Positions 8,556-15,695 of a stretch of 64,000 bases of DNA are shown here, in pieces (within the stretch, counting starts at the first letter, position 1; every line of letters starts with the position of its first letter). The stretch covers positions 62,001-126,000 of the forward strand of contig JBCCUK010000001.1 in the NCBI GenBank assembly GCA_039196965.1, in the 5' to 3' direction. The notes below the pieces were generated by a model. That model saw nothing but the letters and a program-made list of their open reading frames with translations, ran no database searches and was not told where the DNA came from. A program made the position numbers and the translations under genes. Origin of the DNA: CALLCD01 sp039196965. GTDB lineage: Bacteria > Pseudomonadota > Alphaproteobacteria > Caulobacterales > Hyphomonadaceae.

Positions 8556-10634
8556 ATGCTGCAGGTGCGTGGTCGCGCGCCTGACAGGCTTGAACACCTT
8601 GATTTGCTTGAAAGCAACCCCGGCGCGGCCCGTGAAGCATGGATTGCGCCCGGCGAAGGCCTCGCTTTCCTTCTTGCATCGTCGATTTGCCTCGGCGCGC
8701 TGGTCTATCTTCAGTTGCCCGATGAACCGTCATCATTTCTGATTCTTGCGGGGCTGGTCTCGACGATTATTGGGGCAATAGCGATTTACCGTGTCGGTGT
8801 GCCTATCGCGCTTCGCGCCGCAATGCTGACAGTGTTCGGTGTCATGGCAGGTGTCTCCGCTGGGAAGCTGCGTACGGTAACTGCCGATGCACCGGTGATC
8901 CCGGCGCTCATGGGACCGGTCATGGTCGAGGGCTGGATTTCCGGTATCGAGCCTGCCGCGAAAGGCGTCCGCCTCCGCATTCGGCCCCATGCGATTGCGC
9001 GTTTCGACAGCCATGACCTGCCAAGGGAAATCCGCTTGACCCACAGGCTCGACCTTCGCGTCTCGTCGGGTCGTTTTGTCCGCTGCTGGGCGGTGCTCCG
9101 CTCGCCACCCGGCCCGGCCATTCCGGGTGACTATGATTTTCGCCGCGCTGCCTGGTTCGAGGGCCTCGGCGGTGTCGGCTATGTTCAGGGGCGCTGTCGT
9201 GGCGGCGTGCTTGGCGCTCCACCGAGTCTACGCCAGCGCTTTGATCTCTTCGTAGCGGCCAAGCGACGCCAGCTTGGAACCTATGTACATTCGGTGGCGG
9301 GCGAGCGGGCAGGTGGGTTTGCCGCAGCCCTCGTGTCCGGTGATCGCTCATTCATGGCCCAGGCTGACCAGACAGCCCTGCGCGCTTCTGGCCTTGCCCA
9401 TCTCCTTGCCATTTCCGGCCTTCATCTCGGTATCGTCGGCGGACTGATTTATCTGATTGTCCGGCGCGGGCTTGCTTTCGTTGAGCCCCTTAGCATCCGA
9501 TACCCCGTCCAGAAAGCTGCCGCGCTAGCGGCCATCATTGCGACGGCTGTGTATCTCATACTCTCCGGTGCGAGCGTTTCGACCCAGCGCGCCTTCATTA
9601 TGTCGATGGTGTTCTTCGGGGCCATTCTCTTTGACCGCCCAGCTCTCAGCCTCCGATCCTTTTCCGTTGCCCTGATCGCTGTAACGCTGCTCCGGCCGGA
9701 AAGCGTCGTCTCTCCCGGTTTTCAGATGTCCTTTGCCGCGACAGGCGTACTCATCGCGATATACGATGCTTGGTCGCGGGCAAGACCCTATACAGACCGG
9801 AGCCTGTTCGGCCGCTTCCGTTTCGGTGCGGCCTCCCTCGTGGTCACTTCGGTTGCCGCTTCAACGGCCACAGCACCTTTCGCCTTCTTTCATTTCGAGC
9901 GTCTTGCGCCCCTCGGCCTCGTGGCAAACCTCGTCGCCATGCCGATTGTCAGCCTCGCCAGTGTCCCGGCAGCGGGCCTCGCCATCATCCTTGCTCCCTT
10001 CGGTATGTCGGAGTGGGGGCTTCGCGCCTTCGGCGTGTCGCTTGAGCTTATCCTCGCAGTTGCCCACCGCGCGGCCGAGGAAGGCGCGGCCTTCGCTCAG
10101 CCAATCAAGGCAATGCCGTCCACAGCCCTTGCCGGTTTCGCTGTGGCGCTTGCGGCTTTCATTGTCCTTCGCAGCTGGGCACGTTTGGCGCTGTCAGCTT
10201 TGCTCGCAGCAGCGTCCACCGCCCTTTGGTGGATCTCCCCGCCTGTGCCCGTCTACTGGTCGCCTTCAGGGGAGGTCTATCTAGCGCTCCGCGGTCCTGC
10301 CTACTCAATGGCCGAGTTTCAGGAGGCCGACACGCTTGGACCTCTGCGGTTTGACACAGCGGAGGCGGCAGAACCGTGTTCACGGGAGCGATGTCTCTAT
10401 GAACTCGAAAAGGGAGAAACCGTCTTGCTCTTGAATGCTGGTGCCGCCATCTCCTGCACAGAGTTGTCTGCGATAGACATTGTCCTGTCCGCGGATGATC
10501 TTTCCTGCGCGAACACTATAAGCTGGAGCCAAGTCGAGGAAAGTGGCGGGGCCGAAATCCGCCTTGATGCATCAGGCTTGAGCGTTAGGCATCCGCCAAG
10601 ATGCAGCCCGCGCCCTTGGAGGCAGTGTCCCTAG
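8556..10634 (+). CDS. comEC: ComEC/Rec2-family competence membrane protein
   Basis: Predicted inner-membrane channel for uptake of single-stranded DNA in natural transformation. It has an N-terminal DUF4131-like region (small beta domain after two or three membrane segments) and then the competence domain with its diagnostic HLLAISGLHLGIVGGL motif, followed by about eight hydrophobic helices. The C-terminal 110 residues are short and show no HxHxDH metallo-beta-lactamase motif, so the nuclease-like domain of long ComEC proteins is absent. The start is uncertain: the frame is open from 8496, and I prefer the ATG at 8556, which does not overlap gltX. The stop TAG shares a CTAG palindrome with the stop of the convergent DsrE-like gene. 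Confidence 0.88.
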   Translation: MLQVRGRAPDRLEHLDLLESNPGAAREAWIAPGEGLAFLLASSICLGALVYLQLPDEPSSFLILAGLVSTIIGAIAIYRVGVPIALRAAMLTVFGVMAGVSAGKLRTVTADAPVIPALMGPVMVEGWISGIEPAAKGVRLRIRPHAIARFDSHDLPREIRLTHRLDLRVSSGRFVRCWAVLRSPPGPAIPGDYDFRRAAWFEGLGGVGYVQGRCRGGVLGAPPSLRQRFDLFVAAKRRQLGTYVHSVAGERAGGFAAALVSGDRSFMAQADQTALRASGLAHLLAISGLHLGIVGGLIYLIVRRGLAFVEPLSIRYPVQKAAALAAIIATAVYLILSGASVSTQRAFIMSMVFFGAILFDRPALSLRSFSVALIAVTLLRPESVVSPGFQMSFAATGVLIAIYDAWSRARPYTDRSLFGRFRFGAASLVVTSVAASTATAPFAFFHFERLAPLGLVANLVAMPIVSLASVPAAGLAIILAPFGMSEWGLRAFGVSLELILAVAHRAAEEGAAFAQPIKAMPSTALAGFAVALAAFIVLRSWARLALSALLAAASTALWWISPPVPVYWSPSGEVYLALRGPAYSMAEFQEADTLGPLRFDTAEAAEPCSRERCLYELEKGETVLLLNAGAAISCTELSAIDIVLSADDLSCANTISWSQVEESGGAEIRLDASGLSVRHPPRCSPRPWRQCP

Positions 10635-11170
10635 AAGGGGTTCAGCGTATACCCATCCTGTTGCAGCAGCGCGTGGGCCGTCATCGCCGAGAGCGACATG
10701 TGCACGCCCGGCAGTAATTCTTCCGCATCAACATTGTGATAGGTAGCGCTCTGGCCACAGACATAGATGTCCACGCCATTCGCCACTAGCTGTGCTATCA
10801 GGTCACGGTTTGGGTTATTCTTGCCGGTGTCTGACTGATAGTGCTCATCCGTCGCGACATCATGGACAGCTTGCCCATGGACGACAAAGGCAAGCGCCAT
10901 GTTTTCAGGTGCAACACCTGCTTCGGCGTGCATGTTCAGGAAGCGTGCGCCTGTTACGAGAGATTTGTGAAGCTCACCAATTTTTGCCGGCTCGGCAACG
11001 TCAAAGCTCACCTTGAAAGAGGCATTAGGCGGCAGTGTATCGCGCTTCTCAACGACCGCTACCGGCCCGTAATCTTCAATTAGCGGCCCAGTATGGAAGC
11101 CGGGAGGTTGGGCGGATATGCTGCCAGACACGACACACACTGCAGCAAACGCGGCGGATATTACTCTCAT
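10631..11170 (-). CDS. Secreted DsrE/DsrF-like protein
   Basis: 179 residues with a Sec signal peptide (MRVISAAFAAVCVVSGSISA, cleaved about residue 20) and a DsrE-like fold: a beta strand with AFVVHGQAV, then IAQLVANGVDIYVCGQSA with the single conserved cysteine, and a C-terminal helix LSAMTAHALLQQDGY. Cytoplasmic DsrE/TusD relatives handle sulfur on this cysteine. The exported branch is common in marine proteobacteria and its role is not established; sulfur or thiol chemistry in the periplasm is inference. The gene stands alone, converging on comEC with a shared stop-codon palindrome. Confidence 0.85.
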   Translation of the reverse strand: MRVISAAFAAVCVVSGSISAQPPGFHTGPLIEDYGPVAVVEKRDTLPPNASFKVSFDVAEPAKIGELHKSLVTGARFLNMHAEAGVAPENMALAFVVHGQAVHDVATDEHYQSDTGKNNPNRDLIAQLVANGVDIYVCGQSATYHNVDAEELLPGVHMSLSAMTAHALLQQDGYTLNPF

Positions 11171-11430
11171 TGGCGATGCTTCCTTTTTTGACGTTTGCCC
11201 ATGATTATACGGGAATTTTCAGGCAAATTGAATGGTTGCTCCGGTGTCTGCTTTGGGTCAGGGGGAGACGAGCCGGGAGAGTCCGTTGTTGAGCGAAGTT
11301 AAGCTGCTGAGATTTTTCTTCTCCTGGCGTTTTCTACAAATGAATCGATCCGTATTGAGGCGTCGGACAGGACGTAAAACGCCGGATGCACGACTCTTTT
11401 TGAAAATTTCTTAGCTGTAGCTTCAGCAGA

Positions 11431-11763
11431 CTAGACACTCTGGCGATTTGAACCCCAACGGCTCATCTCAGCCAGAATTGGGTAAATAGTCTCACCATCG
11501 CGCGTCAGGGAGTATTCGACCCGAACAGGGACTTCGGGGAAGACTTCTCGGTTTACGAGGCCGTCCTGTTCCAACTCACGTAACGATCTCGTGAGCATGC
11601 GATCAGAGGCATGCGGGACCAGGCGCTGCAATTCGGAATACCGCTTCGCGCCCTCCATTAAATGGAACAGGACAACGGGTTTCCATTTTCCGCCTATTAA
11701 TCCGACGGCCAGTTCTACTGGGCACTCCTCGGAACCCTCTTCGTGGTCTGAATCAAACGACAT
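11431..11763 (-). CDS. HxlR-family transcriptional regulator
   Basis: A 110-residue winged-helix repressor with the full HxlR pattern: CPVELAVGLIGGKWKPVVL, helix-turn-helix RYSELQRLVPHASDRMLTR, and the wing EVPVRVEYSLTRDGE. Its cysteine is residue 14, just before PVE, the position used for thiol sensing in the quinone- and hypochlorite-responsive regulators YodB and HypR of Bacillus. The ATG is preceded by AGAGGCG. It is divergent from the SnoaL-like, quinone oxidoreductase and azoreductase genes across a 141-base gap containing an inverted repeat, so I infer that it represses that operon and itself until an electrophile modifies Cys14. Confidence 0.93.
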   Translation of the reverse strand: MSFDSDHEEGSEECPVELAVGLIGGKWKPVVLFHLMEGAKRYSELQRLVPHASDRMLTRSLRELEQDGLVNREVFPEVPVRVEYSLTRDGETIYPILAEMSRWGSNRQSV

Positions 11764-11856
11764 TTCGCGCCTCTTTTTCTATCCCACTTACACACATGTT
11801 AGTTGCACACATTCCTGCATGTAGAAAGACAATTTGCGGATTGCTACCTTAAAATC

Positions 11857-11876
11857 TGACACATCGAGACGTGTCA
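11857..11876. promoter_or_regulatory. Candidate HxlR operator (inverted repeat)
   Basis: TGACAC, eight bases, then GTGTCA: a perfect 6+6 inverted repeat centred 38 bases before the ATG at 11905 and ahead of its AGGAG ribosome site. The same gap also holds the palindrome ACATGT (11794-11799) and a nearby GCATGTAG (11817-11824). The position between a regulator and its likely target operon fits an operator. No binding data exist, so this is inference from symmetry and location. Confidence 0.5.
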
Positions 11877-11904
11877 CTCAATACACCGCGCAGGAGAACA
11901 AAAA

Positions 11905-12441
11905 ATGACCATGCCAAAACTATCTATGTCACGGCGCGACGCAGTGTCGGCTCTAGGTGTCGCAGCATTTGCAGGAGCGATCGCGACGAGTGCACACGCG
12001 CAATCTGAAAACCCCAAACTAAGGAAAAATGAAATGTCGAACCCAACAACACGCAAAATCGCAGAACGCCCTCACCAGATTGTCGAGCGCGTTGCGGAAT
12101 TTATGGCAGACGGAGACCTCGAAGGCGTAGTTTCTATGTTCCACCCAGATGTGCGGATCGCGTTGGATCCTGACAATGCTGATCCGCTCGTAGGCCAAGA
12201 CGCTGCACGCGAAATTTTCAAGGACGCTTGTGCAGCCCGCGCGATCCTCAAAGGCACTGTTTCTGGCGAGATGATCAACGGTGACACCGCCATTCTGCAA
12301 GGCGAGTGGACGATGGAAGGCCCGGACGGTACTCCGATGGGCGGCGGCACGTCTACAGAGGTCGCCAAACAGCTCCCTAATGGCGGGTGGACTTACTTCA
12401 TCGATTGTCCAATCAGCGTGCCCAAGCCGGTTCGCGGTTAG
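11905..12441 (+). CDS. SnoaL/NTF2-like protein with Tat-type signal
   Basis: 178 residues. Residues 1-33 resemble a twin-arginine signal: SMSRRDAVSALG, then a hydrophobic run ending TSAHA. The body (about residues 52-172) is an NTF2-like cone domain of the YybH/DUF4440 kind: RVAEFMADGDLEGVVSMFHP, then INGDTAILQGEW and WTYFIDCPIS. Such domains bind or isomerise small molecules, and no specific ligand can be named. The start has AGGAG six bases upstream. An in-frame ATG at 12034 also has AAGGA eight bases upstream and would give a cytoplasmic form. First gene of the HxlR-facing operon. Confidence 0.8.
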   Translation: MTMPKLSMSRRDAVSALGVAAFAGAIATSAHAQSENPKLRKNEMSNPTTRKIAERPHQIVERVAEFMADGDLEGVVSMFHPDVRIALDPDNADPLVGQDAAREIFKDACAARAILKGTVSGEMINGDTAILQGEWTMEGPDGTPMGGGTSTEVAKQLPNGGWTYFIDCPISVPKPVRG

Positions 12442-12469
12442 CCCTCGTCACACACGCAAGAAACTTTGA

Positions 12470-12491
12470 GCAAGCGCGACATCGCGCTTGC
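12470..12491. repeat. Perfect 10-bp intercistronic hairpin
   Basis: GCAAGCGCGA and its exact complement TCGCGCTTGC are separated by two bases, in the 97-base gap between the SnoaL-like and quinone oxidoreductase genes. No T-run follows directly, so it is a poor intrinsic terminator. An mRNA-processing or stability hairpin that sets different levels of the two genes is more likely, and a second operator is possible. Confidence 0.6.
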
Positions 12492-12538
12492 CGGTTTCCT
12501 TTGTCCAATTCCACAGGTCTCGTAAGAAAGTAGCGCTC

Positions 12539-13522
12539 ATGAAAGCCGCAATTTATCGCAAAATCGGTCCAGCTGCAGATGTGCTGGAAATCGTTGACTG
12601 GGATATGCCTAAACCTGCTCCAGGGCAGGTCCTGGTAAAACTCTACGCTTCCGGCGTTAATCCAACCGACACCAAAACCCGCGCGGGCATCTTTCCAATT
12701 CAGGGCGCTTGGTCTCACGTTTTACCGCACCATGACGGGGCCGGTATTATCGAAGCTGTCGGCACTGGCGTCTCAGAAGATCGCGTTGGCCAAAGGGTTT
12801 GGCTGCATTCTGTGCAATGGGATGAAGGTGAAGGGACGGCAGCAGAATACGCTGTATGCCCGGACGAGAAAGCGATCCCGCTCTCAGAAGAGATTTCGTT
12901 CGAGGCGGGCGCAACGTTCGGCGTGCCTTTACTGACAGCGTATCATGCTGTCACGATGGATGGCCCAGTTCCTGGTAAAACGCTGCTTGTGCAGGGCGGA
13001 GCAGGCGCTGTCGGCAACTATGCGATCCAAATTGCTAAGCGCAAAGGTGCGACTGTCATTGCAACGGTGAGTTCATCGGCGAAGGCTAAAGCGGCGCTCA
13101 ATGCAGGAGCCGATCACGTCATAAACTATTTGGACGAGGACATCGTCAAAAGAGTTAGTGAGATCACGGATGGTGTGGGCGTCGACCATATCGTCGAAGT
13201 CAATCTCAGCGAGAATGCAACGGTTTTGCCGCGCGTCCTGAAAAATGGCGGGTTTGTTGCGGCCTACGGATCGGATGCTTTCTCAGCAGACTTCCCTATG
13301 GTTGAGGCGGTGATTCAGCAAATACGCCTCGGCTTTTTCATTGTCTTCATGCTGCCAGGCGATGTCCTTCGCAATGCAACTATCGACCTCACCTCCATGC
13401 TGAGTAACGGAGAAATCGAGGCCCCAATTCATCAGTGTTTTCCGCTGATGGAAATTGCCAAAGCTCATGAAGCTGTCGACGCTAAGAGTACCATTGGCAA
13501 CGTCGTTGTGACGCTAAACTGA
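12539..13522 (+). CDS. Zinc-independent quinone oxidoreductase (MDR family)
   Basis: 327 residues, NADPH-dependent reductase of the QOR branch of medium-chain dehydrogenases. The N-terminal catalytic domain begins MKAAIYRKIGPAADVLEI and has the ASGVNPTDTKTRAG segment. The Rossmann domain carries LVQGGAGAVGNYAIQIAKRK at about residues 148-167. No structural-zinc cysteine quartet is visible, as expected for QOR. The start at 12539 matches the conserved N-terminus; the frame is open upstream from 12488 with an unconserved extension. Placed between a SnoaL-like gene and an azoreductase behind an HxlR regulator, it probably detoxifies quinones or other electrophiles. Confidence 0.92.
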   Translation: MKAAIYRKIGPAADVLEIVDWDMPKPAPGQVLVKLYASGVNPTDTKTRAGIFPIQGAWSHVLPHHDGAGIIEAVGTGVSEDRVGQRVWLHSVQWDEGEGTAAEYAVCPDEKAIPLSEEISFEAGATFGVPLLTAYHAVTMDGPVPGKTLLVQGGAGAVGNYAIQIAKRKGATVIATVSSSAKAKAALNAGADHVINYLDEDIVKRVSEITDGVGVDHIVEVNLSENATVLPRVLKNGGFVAAYGSDAFSADFPMVEAVIQQIRLGFFIVFMLPGDVLRNATIDLTSMLSNGEIEAPIHQCFPLMEIAKAHEAVDAKSTIGNVVVTLN

Positions 13523-13563
13523 CCTCCTCACAATCTTATCTTTTCAAGTCCAAAGGATCAAAA

Positions 13564-14184
13564 ATGAGCACGCTTCTCGTAATAGATACAAGTCCTAGCC
13601 GAGGCGCTGTTTCTCGTCGCCTGACGCAGAGATTTGTCGCTGAATGGACAGAGTCAAACCCAGGTGGAACGGTGCTGCGGCAAGACGTTGGGACCAATGC
13701 GCCCGATCAGCTAAATGATGAGCTGATTGAAGCTTTGCGACGCAACCCCGAGAGCGTGAATGAGTACCAGTCAAAAGCGCTCGCTGCTTCCGATGCGATG
13801 ATCGACGAAATAGTTCGGGCGGACATGATCGTGATCGGAGCTCCGATGCACAACTTCACAATAACCGGGCCTTTCCGAACATGGCTCGATCACGTTGCTC
13901 GGCCGGGTAAGACGTTCGGATTTAATGAGACCGGAGCTTTCGGGCTTCTGGAGGACAAGCCCGTATATGTCCTCTCCACGCGTGGCGGAGACTATGGCAA
14001 CGGCGATCCCAGTGAACCTCATCCAGCAGATTTCCAATCAAACTATATGCGTCACATTTTCGGCTTCATGGGACTTCGGTCGCTGAGCATCATCGCAGCA
14101 AACGGTTTGGATATGGGAGACGAGCCACGTGCTGCAGGAATTGACGAAGCGGAGCATAAAATTCGAGCCATCTTTGCTGATTAA
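13564..14184 (+). CDS. azoR: FMN-dependent NADH azoreductase / quinone reductase
   Basis: 206-residue flavodoxin-fold enzyme that reduces quinones and azo compounds by two electrons. The FMN phosphate loop is IDTSPSRGAVSRRL at the N-terminus; the substrate/flavin loop is GAPMHNFTITGPFRTWLDHV with ARPGKTF after it, the AzoR signature; STRGGDYG is the second flavin contact. It begins 41 bases after the quinone oxidoreductase gene. In Bacillus, azoR1 is a direct target of the HxlR regulator YodB, which supports the same logic here. Confidence 0.93.
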   Translation: MSTLLVIDTSPSRGAVSRRLTQRFVAEWTESNPGGTVLRQDVGTNAPDQLNDELIEALRRNPESVNEYQSKALAASDAMIDEIVRADMIVIGAPMHNFTITGPFRTWLDHVARPGKTFGFNETGAFGLLEDKPVYVLSTRGGDYGNGDPSEPHPADFQSNYMRHIFGFMGLRSLSIIAANGLDMGDEPRAAGIDEAEHKIRAIFAD

Positions 14185-14342
14185 GTCCTCCACCCTCGGA
14201 ATTTGTAGGTAAAAAGCGGACGTAACGAGCGGCCTTTTAGGGTGCCGATTCATTCAGTCATTGCAACACATGCATTTAATCGCTCAGCTGGGGTCTCATA
14301 ATCCAGTGTTTTCTCGGGCGTTCATTTCAAAAGGAGCAGCCA

Positions 14343-14702
14343 ATGCAGATTGAGTATTTTCAAGATCTCTTCGCAGATTTTGGCGTCATCTCCACCCGCA
14401 AGATGTTTGGCGTAGATGGGCTTTATTGCGATGGATTATTCTTCGCCATAATCGCGGATGACGAGCTTTGGCTAAAAGTCGACGACACATCGCGGGCTGA
14501 ATTCGAGGCGGTAGGCGCCGAACAATACATGTTCGAGATGAAGGGAAAGCCGTCTCCGATACCCTATTATCGAGCACCAGAAGGCATCTTTGATGATGAG
14601 GACAGATTGGAGCATTGGACGAAGCTCGCCCTCGGCGCGGCGCTTAGAAACAGAAAACCGCGAAAGAAGAAGTCGCGCGGACATAATAAGCGACCACTTT
14701 AG
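14343..14702 (+). CDS. TfoX N-terminal domain protein
   Basis: 119 residues covering the TfoX/Sxy N-terminal fold: STRKMFGVDGLYCDGLFFAII, LWLKVDD, then YYRAPEGIFDDEDRLEHWTKLA, with a strongly basic tail (RKPRKKKSRGHNKR). The C-terminal TfoX domain found in the competence activator is missing, as is usual for the small stand-alone versions whose function is unknown. AGGAG precedes the ATG by about seven bases. It follows azoR after a 158-base gap, so it is probably transcribed separately. Confidence 0.88.
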   Translation: MQIEYFQDLFADFGVISTRKMFGVDGLYCDGLFFAIIADDELWLKVDDTSRAEFEAVGAEQYMFEMKGKPSPIPYYRAPEGIFDDEDRLEHWTKLALGAALRNRKPRKKKSRGHNKRPL

Positions 14703-14771
14703 GGCGTTTTGAGCCGCTCGTTTATGTCTCTAACGCCGCCGAAAGCTGCCCTACGCCTTACCTCAAAAAAA

Positions 14772-15011
14772 CTATCCACACCCCTCCGCCTTCACGATAC
14801 GCTTTGTTGACGCCGGATACTTCGCCAGCAAAGCACTCGCGCGCGTCGGTCTTGGCGAAAACCCGCCTCCGCAATTCGGGCAGGTGCCTGCCAGCATACC
14901 CTCGGCGCAGGTAAAGCAGAAGGTGCACTCAAAAGAGCAGATGACCGCCTCAGCGCTGTCCGGTGGCAGATCCTTGTCGCAGCATTCGCAGCTTGGGCGC
15001 ATGTCCAGCAT
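14772..15011 (-). CDS. DUF1272 cysteine-rich protein
   Basis: 79 residues of the small DUF1272 family, with N-terminus MLDMRPSCECCDKDLPPDSA. Cysteines are arranged as CECC, then CSFECTFCFTC, then CPNC, strongly suggesting two zinc sites in a RING-like or treble-clef arrangement. Function of the family is unknown. The start at 15011 is chosen over the longer frame because GGAGGGA lies just upstream and the family begins here. It is divergent from the PepSY gene. Confidence 0.9.
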   Translation of the reverse strand: MLDMRPSCECCDKDLPPDSAEAVICSFECTFCFTCAEGMLAGTCPNCGGGFSPRPTRASALLAKYPASTKRIVKAEGCG

Positions 15012-15099
15012 GGTGATTTCCCTCCAATTGGCTCGACGTGACAAACGCCGTGCACTGTCTAGTATCACGAATTGAGGAAACGTACTGGATCTTTGCGCC

Positions 15100-15642
15100 A
15101 TGAAACTTCGCATTCTGATGCGGCAAATCCACAATTGGTCGTCCATCGTGGTCGCCTTGCCTCTTATCATCATGATTGGGGCGGGGCTCGTTCTGATGCT
15201 GAAAAAGGAGATTGCCTGGATTCAGCCGCCGACGGAGCGCGGTGTGGAGGCCGGCGCGCCGACGCTCGCCCTTGAGGATATGTTCGCCGCTGCCAGAACG
15301 GTCGAGGCCGCCGGGTTTCAGACCTGGGAGGATATCGACCGGATTGATCTCCGCCCCGGAAAGGGCGTCGCGAAGTTTCGCGGTGAGAACAGTTGGGAAG
15401 TGCAGGTCGATACCAGCTCTGGTGAGGTCCTCCATGCGGCTTTCCGCCGGTCCGACATTATTGAGAGCATCCATGATGGCAGCTTTTTCGCTTCATGGGC
15501 GAAGCTCTATCTGTTCCTTCCCGCGGGAATTGTTCTCTTCGGGCTTTGGCTTACAGGACTCTATTTGTTCTTCTTGCCCCACGTGAAAAAGTGGCAGAAA
15601 CAAAGAGCAAAGCGCGCGGTGACAATGAAAGCCGCCGAGTAA
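15100..15642 (+). CDS. PepSY-domain membrane protein
   Basis: 180 residues. It has an N-terminal membrane helix (IVVALPLIIMIGAGLVLML) after the typical RQIHNWSS start, a periplasmic PepSY-like domain (about residues 50-125, with WEVQVDTSSGEVLHA), and a second helix (YLFLPAGIVLFGLWLTGLYL) before a basic tail. Two-helix PepSY proteins of this size are related to the larger PepSY-TM reductase and iron-uptake-associated proteins, but no electron-carrier histidine pattern can be claimed. The neighbours do not reveal a pathway. Confidence 0.85.
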   Translation: MKLRILMRQIHNWSSIVVALPLIIMIGAGLVLMLKKEIAWIQPPTERGVEAGAPTLALEDMFAAARTVEAAGFQTWEDIDRIDLRPGKGVAKFRGENSWEVQVDTSSGEVLHAAFRRSDIIESIHDGSFFASWAKLYLFLPAGIVLFGLWLTGLYLFFLPHVKKWQKQRAKRAVTMKAAE

Positions 15643-15695
15643 ACACCGCCTGACCGAAGACGACCGGGTAAGGTGACAGGGCTGAGGAGATGTCT

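Noticed and set aside
11171..11430. Small open frame (11232-11414) in the gap before the HxlR gene
   Set aside because: No ribosome site, odd composition and no recognisable domain; I see nothing supported in this gap.
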